Shown: in pieces, positions 33,598 to 45,400 of the stretch
Position numbering within the stretch: the stretch's first letter is position 1
Layout: each line of letters opens with the position of its first letter
Source: Porites lutea
Taxonomy: Eukaryota; Cnidaria; Anthozoa; Scleractinia; Poritidae
Length of the DNA stretch: 64,000 nt
Assembly: GCF_958299795.1 (NCBI RefSeq)
Contig: NC_133209.1
Location: 2,492,501-2,556,500 of the forward strand
Direction of reading: 5' to 3'
Notes under the pieces: generated by a model
Told to the model about the DNA's origin: nothing
What the model saw: only the letters and a program-made list of their open reading frames with translations
The model's database searches: none
Program-made: the position numbers and the translations under genes

Positions 33598-36500
33598 ATG
33601 GCGGAGTCAATGGCAGAACAGAAGGTGGTAGATGGCCCAAAGAAACAAACGAGGAGTACTTCTGGCTTGAAGAACTTCCTCGCAGGAGGTTTTGGAGGAG
33701 TATGTTGTGTGGTAACTGGACATCCCCTTGATACCATTAAGGTACGCTGAAAAAAATACAGTATGAATCTCCTCTCCAGTAGTTGATGAGCTAAAAGTGT
33801 GTGTTCGTGGAAGAATTTTTTAAAGGTGTTTTCTAGTTCGTAAGAATTTCAACTTTTAATCGCTCTTTAAAAGGTTGTAGGTAATCTTATTTTACTTTAT
33901 ATGAAAAAATATGAAATCATCAGAGTTACTCAGCACATTTCGAAGTTAGATTTATTTTATATTATTATTTTAATATTCACACGGGACAAAGTCCATCTAG
34001 TGCTTCCAATGCGCGCGTTGATTGTTAGCGTTGTGTTTTCACAATTCATCGACATACGTAGCAAATTTTAACCAAATATCAAGAAACGTGGTTTTAAATT
34101 TCAAAATATTTATTTGGGTAAAACTATTTTGGTTAAACTTTCGAATAAACCTCACTTTTTGCAGCTAGAGACGCGATTTGTGTCACGCAACGTTTGACGA
34201 CTCTAACTCCATACATGCACGTAATAATTTTATGTTTTGCTCTTTCCTGATTTCATTCCAAAAGTGTCCAGTAAAGCCCAAGATAGGTCTGTAGAGGAAA
34301 CTATGTTAAAAACATTGAAAGGACACAGTGATGTGTAATAGTCGTAACAGAGAATGTTTTTAAAAAAAAAAAAAAAAACATAGGAAAGTAATATATAACA
34401 AAACAGGTAAAGAATATTATTTTATTTTTGAAAGGTTCGCCTTCAAACAATGCCAACACCTGAACCTGGGCAGAAGCCAATGTTCACAGGAACATTGGAC
34501 TGCGCCATGAAAACAGTTAGAAAAGAGGTAAGATCAGCAAGCTAAGCTCATGCTGCACTTGACTGCAAGTTTCTTTTTAGTAACAGGGATTTGCATAGCC
34601 ACAGTGTAAGTTTTGTTTTAAAGGATGCCACACCAGGAGACCATAACCCAGAGCAAGCGACTCCCACACTAGGCCTATGGCGTTCTCACTGACTAGTTAG
34701 TATATCGTTAGACACACTTTAGGGCACTTTTTCCCTTAAAAGTAAAATCTCCACTGCGTGTAAGAGTGCATTCGAAATATATACATCAAAAAGTAAAACT
34801 AAACGTCATTAAAAGGCAAAAAGTATCATCTTTAGGTCTGTAGGTTTGCTGACTAGTTTGTGGGGCTTAAAACATAATTAACTTTGCACCAAAACTGTTC
34901 TAAAAGTAAATTGGTCAGAGAAAGCGCCATGGCACAAGTACATGGAAGGTGCTTGCTCCACCTGGTTATGGGCTCCTGGCCACACCCACTGTTTCTGTGC
35001 ATCCTTCCCACACAGGTCATTTAGGTTGGAATGTTATACCTAGCCATGTATGGAACAGGACTGTAGCCAGTGCATCAAGTTTGCCTCTAGTTTTATCTCT
35101 TAGATGGATTTTTTGTAAATCACTTCCTTGTTTGATTCTCTCCACCTTAACACATACAGTAACAAAAATTCTGAATGCAAGAAGGTCAGAGGTGTCCCTC
35201 ATGGGTATATTGTTTGTTGGTAGAGGGGTGTCAGAGTTGGTTGTTTCTGGCCCAAACCTTTAGGTTTTAGATCTGAAGGGTTTGGTATCTGTTTTCTAGG
35301 GAATTCTTGGATTATACAAAGGAATGGCAGCTCCTGTAGTTGGTGTTGCTCCAATATTTGCCATCTGTTTCTGGGGATTCAACATGGGCAAGAAGCTACA
35401 GCTTAAAAATCCTCATGATGATCCTACGTAAGTATTCCTTCCTTAAGAATGGGATTAGTGTCATTTCCCAGCTGGTGTCACAAGTGGAAAATTTTAGTTT
35501 AGGGTTAGAAGAAATTGTCGTGGTTGTCAAACTGCATATTTTGGCCATTGATTTATGGGTACAGTCCTGGTCACATTAGTTGGAACAGTCGTGATATTTT
35601 CTACCCCCTCGATGTTGGTTTTTGTGAGGTGGCATCATAGAAGCATAAAATAATTCAAGAGGGACGGGGCACAACTTTTTCTTGGAATATGGGTGCTGCA
35701 CAGGGTGTCCCAACTTAATGTGACAAGGACTGTAGTAACAGCTACCTTACCCTTTTTGGAAACTTCAAACCTCAATAATAAACATGAATTTTCTCCATTT
35801 ATAGTATCAGTGCTTAATCAATCGGTGACGTTATGAGAGTAAAAAAATATAGATCCCTATGGTAAATTACAAAGCACTCCATGTCAATACTGCTACTACG
35901 ACAAAAAATAATGTATTGAAACAGAAAGAAAAATGTTTTTAAACAACATCTAGGAAGTCAATAATAACAGTCTCTTCTTCATTAGGAAGTAGGGTAGAGG
36001 TTGAGCTGTCGAGTTTTTATCACTGACATTTACTGGCCTTAAATATCCACAATGTAGGGATTCATCCGTCCATCCATACATATGATACTTTATTGTCTCC
36101 CCCCCAAAGGATCGTTTAAGGTACAAATCAGTTCATCTTATCAACTCTGTTGATAAAAGTAAAATGTCCCTGTTTGTTCTTCCCATCAACAGTGCATGTC
36201 CACTTTTCATGGTATGCATTTAGTTTGCATAATATATAACAATATAATGAATTAATTTCTTTGATAGATATTTTCAAATCCTGACTTCAGGATTCTTTGC
36301 TGGAGTTTGCACAACAGCTATTATGGCACCGGGAGAACGAATAAAATGTATTTTGCAGGTAAACATTACTAATAGTTTAACCCTTGGAGATAAAAAAGGA
36401 AAGGTGTAGGGGTAGGTGTAGTTAACATGCAGTTGAGGCTTTTTTAAGCAAAACCTGCAGTTGTACCATATCATGATCATATTACATTTTTGTCTTCCTG

Positions 36501-39500
36501 TAGCATACATCACAGGCTATTCATTAAATGTTTTATCTTTGCAAATGACAATGACATCACAAAAACCAAAGGTGGGGTTACAAACCCCCACCTCCTCCTC
36601 CCACTCCCATCTTGTACCGCGATGGGGCAATAGGTTTGCTTGTACATCTGAGGGTTTCTAATACCAATAGCTACATGTACACTACAAGGCAGGGTTGTTC
36701 GAGGCTGGGTTAAGATAACCCTGGGTTGATGCAAAATTTGAACTCAGATATGAGAGCTTAAAAGGCAAATTCAGTTTTATTTGCTTTGCCTACAAATTGA
36801 TGATTGAATACTCTAAAAGCAATAGAAAAAATTATCCAAGAAAGTGCTTTTGATAAAAAGAAAAAGAAACCCGGGCTAAAAGTTAACCCCGGGTTAGCGC
36901 TAATCAGAGTTCGAACAACTGGGCCCAAATTATTTGGTTTATCACCAAATTAATTTCAGTGTTTGTCTAGGGAAGTGATAAATTCAGATCACCCACCATT
37001 ATTGAAAATGGTTTTCTCTCACCCATAAAAGTCACAATCCAAGAAAAATATTACTGGTATCATAAATTACAGGTTCAGTTAGAGTTGAAAGAATTATTTT
37101 TATTGTAACCCCAAATGAACCATTTTTTTGTTTGTTTGTTTTTTTTTGGGTGGGGGGGGGGGGAGTTTGAAGCTCATTCTGTTTGAAACTTTTTAGACAG
37201 TTTTGATTATTGGTAAATGTATATTGAACAAGTCGTGAGGGGCCCATAATGTATATTTTTGTGGACTGCAAAATGGATTACTGTGAATGTCATAGATTCA
37301 GCAAGCATCTGGAGCAGAGAAGAAGTATGCCGGCCCTGTTGATGTAGTGAAAAAAGTTTACAAGGAAACTGGCATCCGTGGGGTGTACAAGGGAACATGT
37401 GCTACTTTACTCAGAGGTGACCTAAAAATTCTCAAACCTTAAATCTTAACTGTTTCTCGTCAGGTGTAATTCACAATTTTTTCCTTGGTAACTCTCTCTA
37501 CTATAAACAACACCATTTCTCGAATAGGAGCAAGTTCTCTCAAAAATTCAGCCAGTTCTCAAGATTGGGTCAAAGGAAGAAGTTAAAAAAAAAAAAAAAA
37601 CTGTTGGAGTAAAAATGTGTTCCAGTGAAAAGACAAAAATAAAGACGGTTTGATCAGTTAGGCCAAGGCAAAACATTGACCTTTCTTGAGACTTCAACTA
37701 AACTGGGTGGATTTAGTGCATGGAAAGTTCCAAGTTTGTCTCAGTTAAGCTTGCCTGTATGAGGTCGGATCAACCAACACATTCTATCCGTCTACTCAGC
37801 TGATGATGTCTGATTGGTTAGACTTTTGACTCAGCAGATGAACTTAACTCTTTTAGAACAACCCAAATAACATTCAAATAACAGTTTGGTTCATCTCATG
37901 AAAAGTTTGACATTAGGCTTTAGCCTTAGCTATGATCGTTTAATGAAATGTCACGATCAAAACTACCCAGCATTGGGAGATATGGAATACACTGTACTTA
38001 AATAATACTCAACAGTTTAATTTCTTTACAGATGTACCAGCCACAGGAATGTACTTTGCTTCTTATGAATTCCTTCTGAATCAACTAACTCCTACGGGAA
38101 AGACGTAAGTATTGATAGGACTTTATGTACTGTTTTCTTTTCACAAAAATCACTTAACTAATGATTACAACATTTCATCTGCTTGGAGCTTGCAATCTGG
38201 GGTTAATATGCAATTCTTTTCTTGGTAGAGTTTTAAATTGAGCTGTTACTGGTTATAATTTCATGAATATCAAGCTGAATCATAAATATTTGGGAAAATA
38301 GAAAGGTAACCACTCAGCTGTAAATTAACTCCTTACAAAGACCACTTGCAACGTGTGTAAAAGTTACAGTTTCTACAACCCAGTGAAATTGTCGTCTGTG
38401 AGGCATGACCAGTAAATAATGAAGTTTGCAAAGGACTTGACTGTTCTTGTTATTCTGCTTATTTCTATCTTTTATGAATAATAACTATTTGAATGTGTTG
38501 TTTCTTCTGCAGACGAAAAGATGTTGGTCCTTTAAGCATTCTCATGGCTGGAGGTGAGAACAGTAATTCAGCATAACTTCTATGAGAAAGGCACAAGGTT
38601 TTTTCATTAAATAGACATTTATGGCTAAAGAAGGTAGAAAATTTCCTGCTGACCTCCACTGTGCCTGCAACAAACCAGGAAAAGCTCCCAATACCTGTTA
38701 GAATCCTTGAATAAAAGGGTTGCTTGACAGAAGAATTTCATGTGCACACAGAAAGCTTTTTAGACTTTTTACGTACGGTTCCCTATCTTTTGGTACGGTC
38801 ATCGGGCCGAGTACTCATCAGCCATCTGGGTTTCAAATATACAGAGGGGCCAGGCCCCGGGGTTTTTTGCTATTGAGAATCAGGGAGGCAAGAAAAATAG
38901 AAAAATATGTTTCAATATGTTTCTCACTTCCTCGCAAGCTATTCTCCCCTAAGTTGACTCAGTACAAATTGAAACCAAGATGGCTGCTTGTAAAGGTGAT
39001 CTTACGGAAAAATAGGGGACTGTGAATAGTAAAAGCTTTTTCTAAAGTCCCAGTTGTCATAAGCCAGAATAACCCATGTAAAGAAGAAAAGGATAAAGGC
39101 ATCAGACAAAAAATTGGCATAATACAAAAAACTCACGCAAACAGCCATAACACAAAAGTCATAACATGCATATGTAAAGGATCTTACTGGTAGGATTCTC
39201 TGAAAAGAGGTCATTAAAAGAGTTAAAAGTTGCCATAATATTTTCATCTTTAGGTGTTGCTGGTATGTTTAACTGGGGCATTGGTATTGCTCCAGATGTG
39301 CTTAAATCCAGATTACAAACAGGTGAGGTACAATTTTTTCTTGATCATATTTGATATACATTTAGCCAAGCCTAAAAGCGGAGTTATTGGTCAAAAAATT
39401 AATTGAGCCCCCAATCCAGTGCATTATCAGCTGGTCAGCAGATAAGGTCAAAATATTCATAACGTTGATGAGCTGTGCACTGAGCCCACAATATACAGTC

Positions 39501-40781
39501 ATGTGATCAGGTCAGTGGGTTCCCAGTCGTTTCAATACAAGTTTATTCATTTGAGATATAAATAGTTCGACTTACTTGGTTTAAATAACGACAAATATTA
39601 AACCAAAATATTTTTCTTGTTTACCCACAAACTATACTTGAAGTGAAGTCCTGGTAATTGTGAATTTTCCTATTGGCTTACATGAGCTGCATAAGATAAT
39701 ACACATGACGACCACGCTTCAATGTGTTACCAGATTTTGTCGGTAAAGATCTTTTAAACTACATACCCGCAAGTTTTCAGAGCTTGAAAGAAAATATCAC
39801 CTTGTACCATCTAAAATACCAAACGGATTTGCCATTGATGACTTTTTCCAGTCAGATTATGCCAGTTTTAGATAAATACATTCTGCTCACTGTTGGTTTA
39901 TGTTTTGACCCTTATAGCACCCGAGGGAACTTACCCTAATGGGGTCAGAGATGTTTTTAGGCACATGGTAAGATTCTAGCTTTGTCTTATTTGAAACGCT
40001 TGCTGCAATCACAACTTCTGAACGTTACAATTCGTCTTAAAGTCTGAAGATGCTTCACGTTGTCCACCTCAAAAGTTTCGTATATCTTCCAAGGCTCCGT
40101 TTTATTTCTAGATCAAAACTTACGCCTGTTCCTATTTGTTATTCTGCAGATGCGCGAGGAGGGCGTGGGCGCCCTGTTTAGAGGATTAACACCAGTTATG
40201 CTTAGAGCTTTCCCGGCAAATGCGGTAAGTTCGCTTTAAATTTTGGATAGAAGAGCCCTATGGTAAGCTTAAAAACAAAGTTATCACTTCTGTCCAATAA
40301 ACTGAAACGAAAATAGTCCAAACAACGAACCAATCGAAGGTGGAAGAAAAAGCAAAACTCTGGGACACAATAACTCAAGTAGTCTCACGTCGTGAGAAGC
40401 GCGGGAAAACTTGCTGCTGCGGCTGCTGCCGAGCGCGACAAAGCGTCCTTCTAGTTGACTGAGAAGATCACGCGTTTGATTTGATTGGCTGCACTTGATC
40501 AGATGTTTGATGTGATTGGCTACAACGGATCACATGTCTGATGTGATTGGAAGTACATCCACGAGTTTATCACTTGAGAAACGGTTCAACAGTGCGATCG
40601 AGGAATAAGCTCTTCAAAAACTCTTCTATTAGAATTCTGTTTTGCTTTATTTTTGTCTTCTACATCTACATCTACAACTTTAACACAGTTAATTACTGGG
40701 GTTTTATTTGCTTTATAGGCCTGCTTCCTTGGTTTTGAATTAGCCATGAAATTCTTTGACTGGCTTGCGCCAAACTGGTGA
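33598..40781 (+). CDS. SLC25A20: Mitochondrial carnitine/acylcarnitine carrier (SLC25A20-like)
   Basis: Inner-membrane antiporter that brings acylcarnitine into the matrix for beta-oxidation. Eleven coding exons: 33598-33741, 34435-34527, 35300-35427, 36268-36358, 37296-37416, 38032-38104, 38513-38553, 39254-39322, 39918-39967, 40150-40224, 40719-40781. Phases are continuous and give 315 residues (human 301). It has the three-fold carrier layout. Signature 1 is PLDTIK (43-48). Signature 2 is PGERIK (143-148), the form typical of this carrier. Signature 3 reads APDVLK, with Ala where the first Pro is normal (human PPDVLK). Further identity: [45 protein letters not shown] longer upstream in-frame Met exists at 33553; the ATG at 33598 (MAES) fits the family better. 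PolyA signal AATAAA at 41005-41010. Confidence 0.96.
35562..35732. mobile_element. Tc1/mariner-type MITE, 171 bp, TA target duplication
   Basis: CAGTCCTGGTCACATTAGTTGG at the left and CCCAACTTAATGTGACAAGGACTG at the right are inverted copies. Both sides are flanked by TA. CAGT ends plus TA duplication fit the Tc1/mariner class. It is non-coding and lies in an SLC25A20 intron. Confidence 0.8.
36689..36926. mobile_element. MITE with 'GTTGTTCGA...GGGTTAA' ends
   Basis: Left end GGGTTGTTCGAGGCTGGGTTA mirrors right end TTAGCGCTAATCAGAGTTCG followed by AACAACTGGGCCC, with CCCGGGTTAGCG inside. The GTTGTTC ends resemble those at 21857-22060, so the two may share a transposase source. It is non-coding and lies in an SLC25A20 intron. 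Confidence 0.7.
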
Positions 40782-42191
40782 TATGATGTGGACAGAAACG
40801 AGAATTGAAATGTCCTCACTGTCAACTCTATTCTGTTATACACACGAGCATTCATAAGCTGAAGATGGAAATTATTTTTTTGCTTTCACCTCAAGCAACT
40901 TTCTTAATATATGATAAGCGGGAACGGCTAAAGAATCTTCCAGTATTATCAGACGATAACTTCTAACAGACATATCTTCATGACATTAGAAACAATTAAT
41001 TCTCAATAAAACGTCGTATTTTTCTTTTGTGCACCAATTTGCCAGTAACATCGAGTGTTATTTATTCATCGTTGTGCGGTTGTTTAGTTTCCGCTCATAT
41101 TGAGTTCAATGACGGGAAAGAAAAACGCTGTTCCGAGAAATTTGGGCACAGTGGTTTATTTACTCTGCATGATAGGCAAAACTTACCACAACAGAAATTT
41201 AGCTTACTAAGTAAGAAAGGACAAGGTACAAGTAGAACACTTTAAGGGGATATTTTAGAGCAAGACTTGTTCACTTGCTAAATAAAAATGAATTATATGC
41301 AACTGGTTTAGAATTTTGCTCGTTGCTTCCATACCACTTTGAGGTATTCTATGATGCTGTGTCGGTTTTTCGTCAAGCTGCATCATAGAACTGTTGGGGA
41401 CGCTGCCGCTTCATTTATTGACTGTTAGGTAGCTTCAACAAGGACGACGACGACAGCAGCCAAAACATCATAAAAGCAACAGGTATTACCCAAATAGCAA
41501 CTTTACACGTGCAGAACGCTTTTCGTACCTTTCTTTGCCGTCTTTTCACGACAACGACATGAAACCGCCTAATTTCGCGTTTTCTGGAGGGCGTGAACTC
41601 CAGACAACGATTTTCTAAGCAGTCCTTTAGAATTCAGTTCCATAAAAATTCACCAATATTTGACAAGTTGAACGACTTGGAATAAGAGCGATGAATTTCG
41701 AAACAGCGTGAATTCACTTTTTAAGAGACGTTTTCGCTGCCGTCGTCGTCATCTTTGAGCTCCCAAAAGGGGTTGGCACAGGAAACTTTTGTTGGTCAGA
41801 ATATTGTCCCGATCGCCGTACAAGCTCGTCTTGATTCTCGTCATTTTAAAACTTGTCGTAAACTTCGAAACTGTAGTAATTCCGGTTGACAAATCCTCAA
41901 CCAACGCTGGGGCATAGAAAGGATTTTTTCAGAGATAAGCACAATTTTCCACATTCTCCTGGTATTTCGTTGTTTCAGAAAAACATCTTGGACTGTTAAG
42001 CAACGAGTAGATTTAAATGAATTGAGGGAAACTATGCTCTTTAAAATCATTATTTGATTTTTTGTTACTCCCTTTTTAAATTATATTTCAGTGTTCCCTG
42101 TAACGCAACCTTTTTTTGTGTTTTGATTGTATGAGGCGAAGTTGTCGCTTTATGTTGCACTGGTCTGACTAAATGTTTCTTTGTCTATAGC
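40782..42191. other. SLC25A20 3' flank and gap to the orphan cluster
   Basis: 3' UTR to about 41.03 kb (AATAAA at 41005-41010), then unassigned DNA with the MITE at 41428-41764. The minus-strand frame 41841-42050 has no support. Confidence 0.55.
41428..41764. mobile_element. MITE with 'AGCT..A..GACGACGACG.CAGC' ends, full copy
   Basis: Left end GGTAGCTTCAACAAGGACGAC and CGACAGCAGCCAAAAC is mirrored by GTTTTCGCTGCCGTCGTCG, then TCATCTTTGAGCTCC. The interior has CAACTTTACACGTGCAGAACG and TTTCGTACCTTTCTTTGCCG. A truncated relative lies at 49690-49877. Confidence 0.7.
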
Positions 42192-42818
42192 TTAAATAGA
42201 ACACTCGGAAGAAAGGCCAGTTCTCGGCTTCTCCACAAGGCGGGTCTTTTCATTTATTGGCTTCTGCTCTCCCTTTACAACGCTCCTTTCAAATTTCTCC
42301 TTCGTTGTCTTTTTCTGTTCTTTACTTCTCTCGATCACTTTCAATAGCGTGGTAAGCGCGAACTCTAGCTCGTGTACAGGAAGTTTCTTTGGATTAGAGA
42401 AGCTCGCATTCTTTTCTTTAGAGAGGGTTGGTGTTAAAGACTTGGAGTATAGCAGCGGAAGAGAGGGGTCGCGACTTTCCTGATCTAACATCTTGTTGCC
42501 AGGAGATGAAAGTTTATTTACCTTGTTTTTAGTCGTCCATCTTGTCTTTTTCTTACTTTGTATTCCTGTCTTACTTAAAACTTCATCCCCTTGTAAAGCT
42601 TTTCTCTCGAGCCCGCGTACATCCAACTCTAAATCAGCTTTATGAAATTTTCCTGCCTCTGTCGATGTTTTCGTTATATTCAACTTCGGCAGGAAGAATG
42701 GCGGCCGTCTTCTCTTACTTTCGCTTATGTTTAGAGAACTTTTTCTTTTAAAGGCCTGAACTTCTTGGAATAACACATTAAGGTGGCTTAATTTGGCCAT
42801 TGTACAAAACAATGCCAC
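42192..42818 (-). CDS. Orphan basic protein A, intronless
   Basis: Not recognised. A single 208-codon frame from ATG to stop, very rich in Lys, Ser and Glu with few hydrophobic runs, so probably disordered. Basic patches occur at ESKRRRPPFF and IQSKKKTRW. The C-terminal half has a likely helix (ELEFALTTLLKVIERSKEQK). Short Leu-Pro motifs (FFLPKLN, PSLPLLYSK) recall those in the two intronless frames further right. It is the first of three minus-strand intronless frames spaced 1.6-1.7 kb apart. It could be lineage-specific, or an exon of a larger transcript. Function unknown. Confidence 0.6.
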   Translation of the reverse strand: MALFCTMAKLSHLNVLFQEVQAFKRKSSLNISESKRRRPPFFLPKLNITKTSTEAGKFHKADLELDVRGLERKALQGDEVLSKTGIQSKKKTRWTTKNKVNKLSSPGNKMLDQESRDPSLPLLYSKSLTPTLSKEKNASFSNPKKLPVHELEFALTTLLKVIERSKEQKKTTKEKFERSVVKGEQKPINEKTRLVEKPRTGLSSECSI

Positions 42819-44374
42819 GCTCCTCTAACTGGAAATATGCTCAACAGCTCTTCTAGGGAACAGATATATCAGTTTTCTCACATAAAAGTCGCTCGTTATC
42901 AACCGGGATAGCGTCACCAAATTGGTGATATTGATCAGGGGATCAAAGTCTTCGCCGTTTTTTCAGCCATGCCGTACGTAATATTCTTGTAGTATTGGCG
43001 TTTATGTTCTTTTCCTCGGCAATTGGCCAGCCTCAGTGGACACGAGAAACCAGAAACAACTATGGTTGTCCAAAATGTCGTCGTATTCGGAGAAGCATTA
43101 TTACTGGTGACTAATTGCCTTTTTGAAGAATGATCTGAGCAAGGCATAATTTCTTTATCAAATTGCACCATAATCCTTCTGTAAACAAAGGAACACAAAT
43201 TGCCCCCGCTATAAAGGGAACAAATCTATATGAATTGCTTATTGGCATATACTCAAGAGCACGCCTTATGTTAAGAGTAAGTGTGAAATAATACGATGGA
43301 TTGTATAAATTGCCTTGACGAACTTGCAGCTAGCTCTCTGCTGTAAGCATTTCAAAGATGAATGCTTTTCATACAATTAGTCGTTTAATAAAGTGACTGG
43401 AGTTAATAGCAACGCGACAGCTTAATTAAAATGACAACAACGTTCGCAAAAAGGTTCTAACAATTTGTTTACAGTTTAGTTTGGAAAAGTACACTCTAGG
43501 TTATGAGTTATCACTACGTAAAGCTCTTGAAAGAATTGTAAGTAGGCTCGATTTCCGCCCGGCTCTTTCAAGTCCGGTCTTTGTAATCGAGCCTGATGGT
43601 AAGAAAACATACCAAACCTTACTTTGTCCGCTTACTTCGTCTAATTGAACAATTATTATGAAACAAAATAAATGAATTACAGACTGAAGGAAAAAATGAA
43701 TTCGTTGGTCTAAAGTTCATTGCCGTTACGAGAATCTAGGGGGAGGGGTTCTTAGGTTTCTCTGCGCTCCCCTCCTCTCCCCCTTCGTATCCTAGACAAC
43801 TCTAGTCTCCCTCGAATCCGTTATTAGGGTCGTCACCGAAGTGGAGAGGAAAGTAGCGAGACGACCCTAATAACGGCTACGAAGAAGACTAAAGATACTC
43901 AAATACAACTTGTATCTTATTGCTCACAAAATGCAGCAGTACAAAGCCAAAGGTCTAAAGACTAAAGAATGGAATTTCTTTGAAAGAGTGAATTTAATCC
44001 CGTTTTAGTGTTGGCTGGACTGGACGTGACATAACTGAGCGCATGCGCAAGATTACGAGTGAATGATTCACTAATAAATTGAAATCATTCAGAGACGGAA
44101 ATTAAAATTTAAATCTTAAAAACAAAATTACTCATTGCGAAGGAAATGTTCAATTCATGAAAATACCAATGCTATGTGTGACGTGTTTAGCCTTAGGACA
44201 GTGTGTTCGAAGTTTGAATGTAAAAGTGGATAGTCGATTAAATAAATAGATCTTAAATAGTGAATACATAGCCAGTTGAGACTCTAAAATAAATAACTTA
44301 AAGTTTGTGCCAACAATCATGGCCATCGGAGCTAGAGAGAGAGGAGCCTGGGAACAAGGTTGCGCTATGTATCG
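42819..44374. other. Gap between orphan frames A and B
   Basis: No supported gene. The minus-strand frame 42935-43198 is short and unlike any known family. It contains the inverted repeat at 43818-43876. Confidence 0.5.
43818..43876. repeat. Perfect 17-bp inverted repeat
   Basis: CCGTTATTAGGGTCGTC and GACGACCCTAATAACGG are exact reverse complements, separated by 25 bases. It looks like the end of, or a remnant of, a MITE. Confidence 0.75.
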
Positions 44375-45400
44375 TTATGTTAACCTGCCGTTTACTAAAA
44401 GTGGTAACTGTGGAATTTTTGTCTCCAAATAAGTACGTTCAAACGAGTTATCGTGCAATCTCTCTTTTCTTCTGTGTCTATTCGGTCGTTCCGAACCTTT
44501 GTAGCTAAACTTGGGAATCCTGTTCTTACTTTGGCCAATACTGGGTAACCTGTTGTCCTTCATCTTTTTGTATTCACCGTATACAATTTTGTCTGGACGT
44601 GCGCGGGGTAGTGTACGCTCTTTAATTTCAGGTAGAATAAGTTTATCCTGGATTAAAGTTTGTTGGCTTAAAGGGCTCTCGTCTTCAAGCGTTAGGGTTT
44701 TAATAACATAAGTTTTCGTTCTTTCTCTATCGAATTTCGCTGCAACTGGTGAAACTTTATGAGACGTGCCTTCCGATTCGTCTAAAGTTTCAAAACCTTG
44801 ATCCTGGTTTATTTTGAATGTATTTAATCTTTTGTTTTCTTTTCCTTTTCCTGTTCTCTCGGCGTCCATCTCGTCCAGGTCATAAATTCCCACAAAGGAC
44901 AAACTCAACGCCAGTTTTTTTCGACTTTCAGATAAAGTTGGAGCGATAATCTCTTGTTTATTTTCCATGTAGTCGCCCGGTTTTGTTTCGAACACCGAAT
45001 GCTCGCATGTATGTCTTTCAGTCACAAAGGGCAACAGCTTATGATTATCTCTTTTCTGCCTCAGCGGAGGTAGAGATGATTTAAGATGACCTTTATTGTT
45101 CCTGTCTGCGTTATATTTCTCTAAAGGAGTCTTGAAACTTTTGCCCGCCTCGTTAAATTCCGAGTGCTTTCTAAACGAAGTCCTTTCGTAAAGACTGTAA
45201 CTGTCTGTGCAGACTAGATCAGTCAGACTCAGTCTGCCTAGGTTTATTCCCTTTGTCATTTCCCTGTAGTCGTTGTTTTCTTCCTCTCCCAGGTTAGTTT
45301 GATCTTCCTTAGTTGAGCTAAGTTCCTTAGTTTGTCCTTGAGATCTAGGAATCTTGCCTTTCTTGTTTCCTCGTTCTGGAGGTTTTTTCATAATTATCAC
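44375..45400 (-). CDS. Orphan basic protein B, intronless
   Basis: Not recognised. A 341-codon frame, the longest of the three clustered intronless ones, from ATG (45398-45400) to stop. Charged, Lys/Arg/Glu-rich and low in hydrophobic segments, with one more ordered patch (KKLALSLSFVGIYDLDEMD). Repeated short motifs: SSLPPLRQKR, KLILPEIKER, NRLPSIGQSK and IPQLPLL. The C-terminal region is strongly basic (RPNRHRRKERL). Its length without stops in AT-rich DNA makes chance unlikely. No signal peptide or membrane segment. Function unknown; the repeated LP-x-(L/I) motif suggests short linear binding sites, which is inference. Confidence 0.7.
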   Translation of the reverse strand: MIIMKKPPERGNKKGKIPRSQGQTKELSSTKEDQTNLGEEENNDYREMTKGINLGRLSLTDLVCTDSYSLYERTSFRKHSEFNEAGKSFKTPLEKYNADRNNKGHLKSSLPPLRQKRDNHKLLPFVTERHTCEHSVFETKPGDYMENKQEIIAPTLSESRKKLALSLSFVGIYDLDEMDAERTGKGKENKRLNTFKINQDQGFETLDESEGTSHKVSPVAAKFDRERTKTYVIKTLTLEDESPLSQQTLIQDKLILPEIKERTLPRARPDKIVYGEYKKMKDNRLPSIGQSKNRIPKFSYKGSERPNRHRRKERLHDNSFERTYLETKIPQLPLLVNGRLT

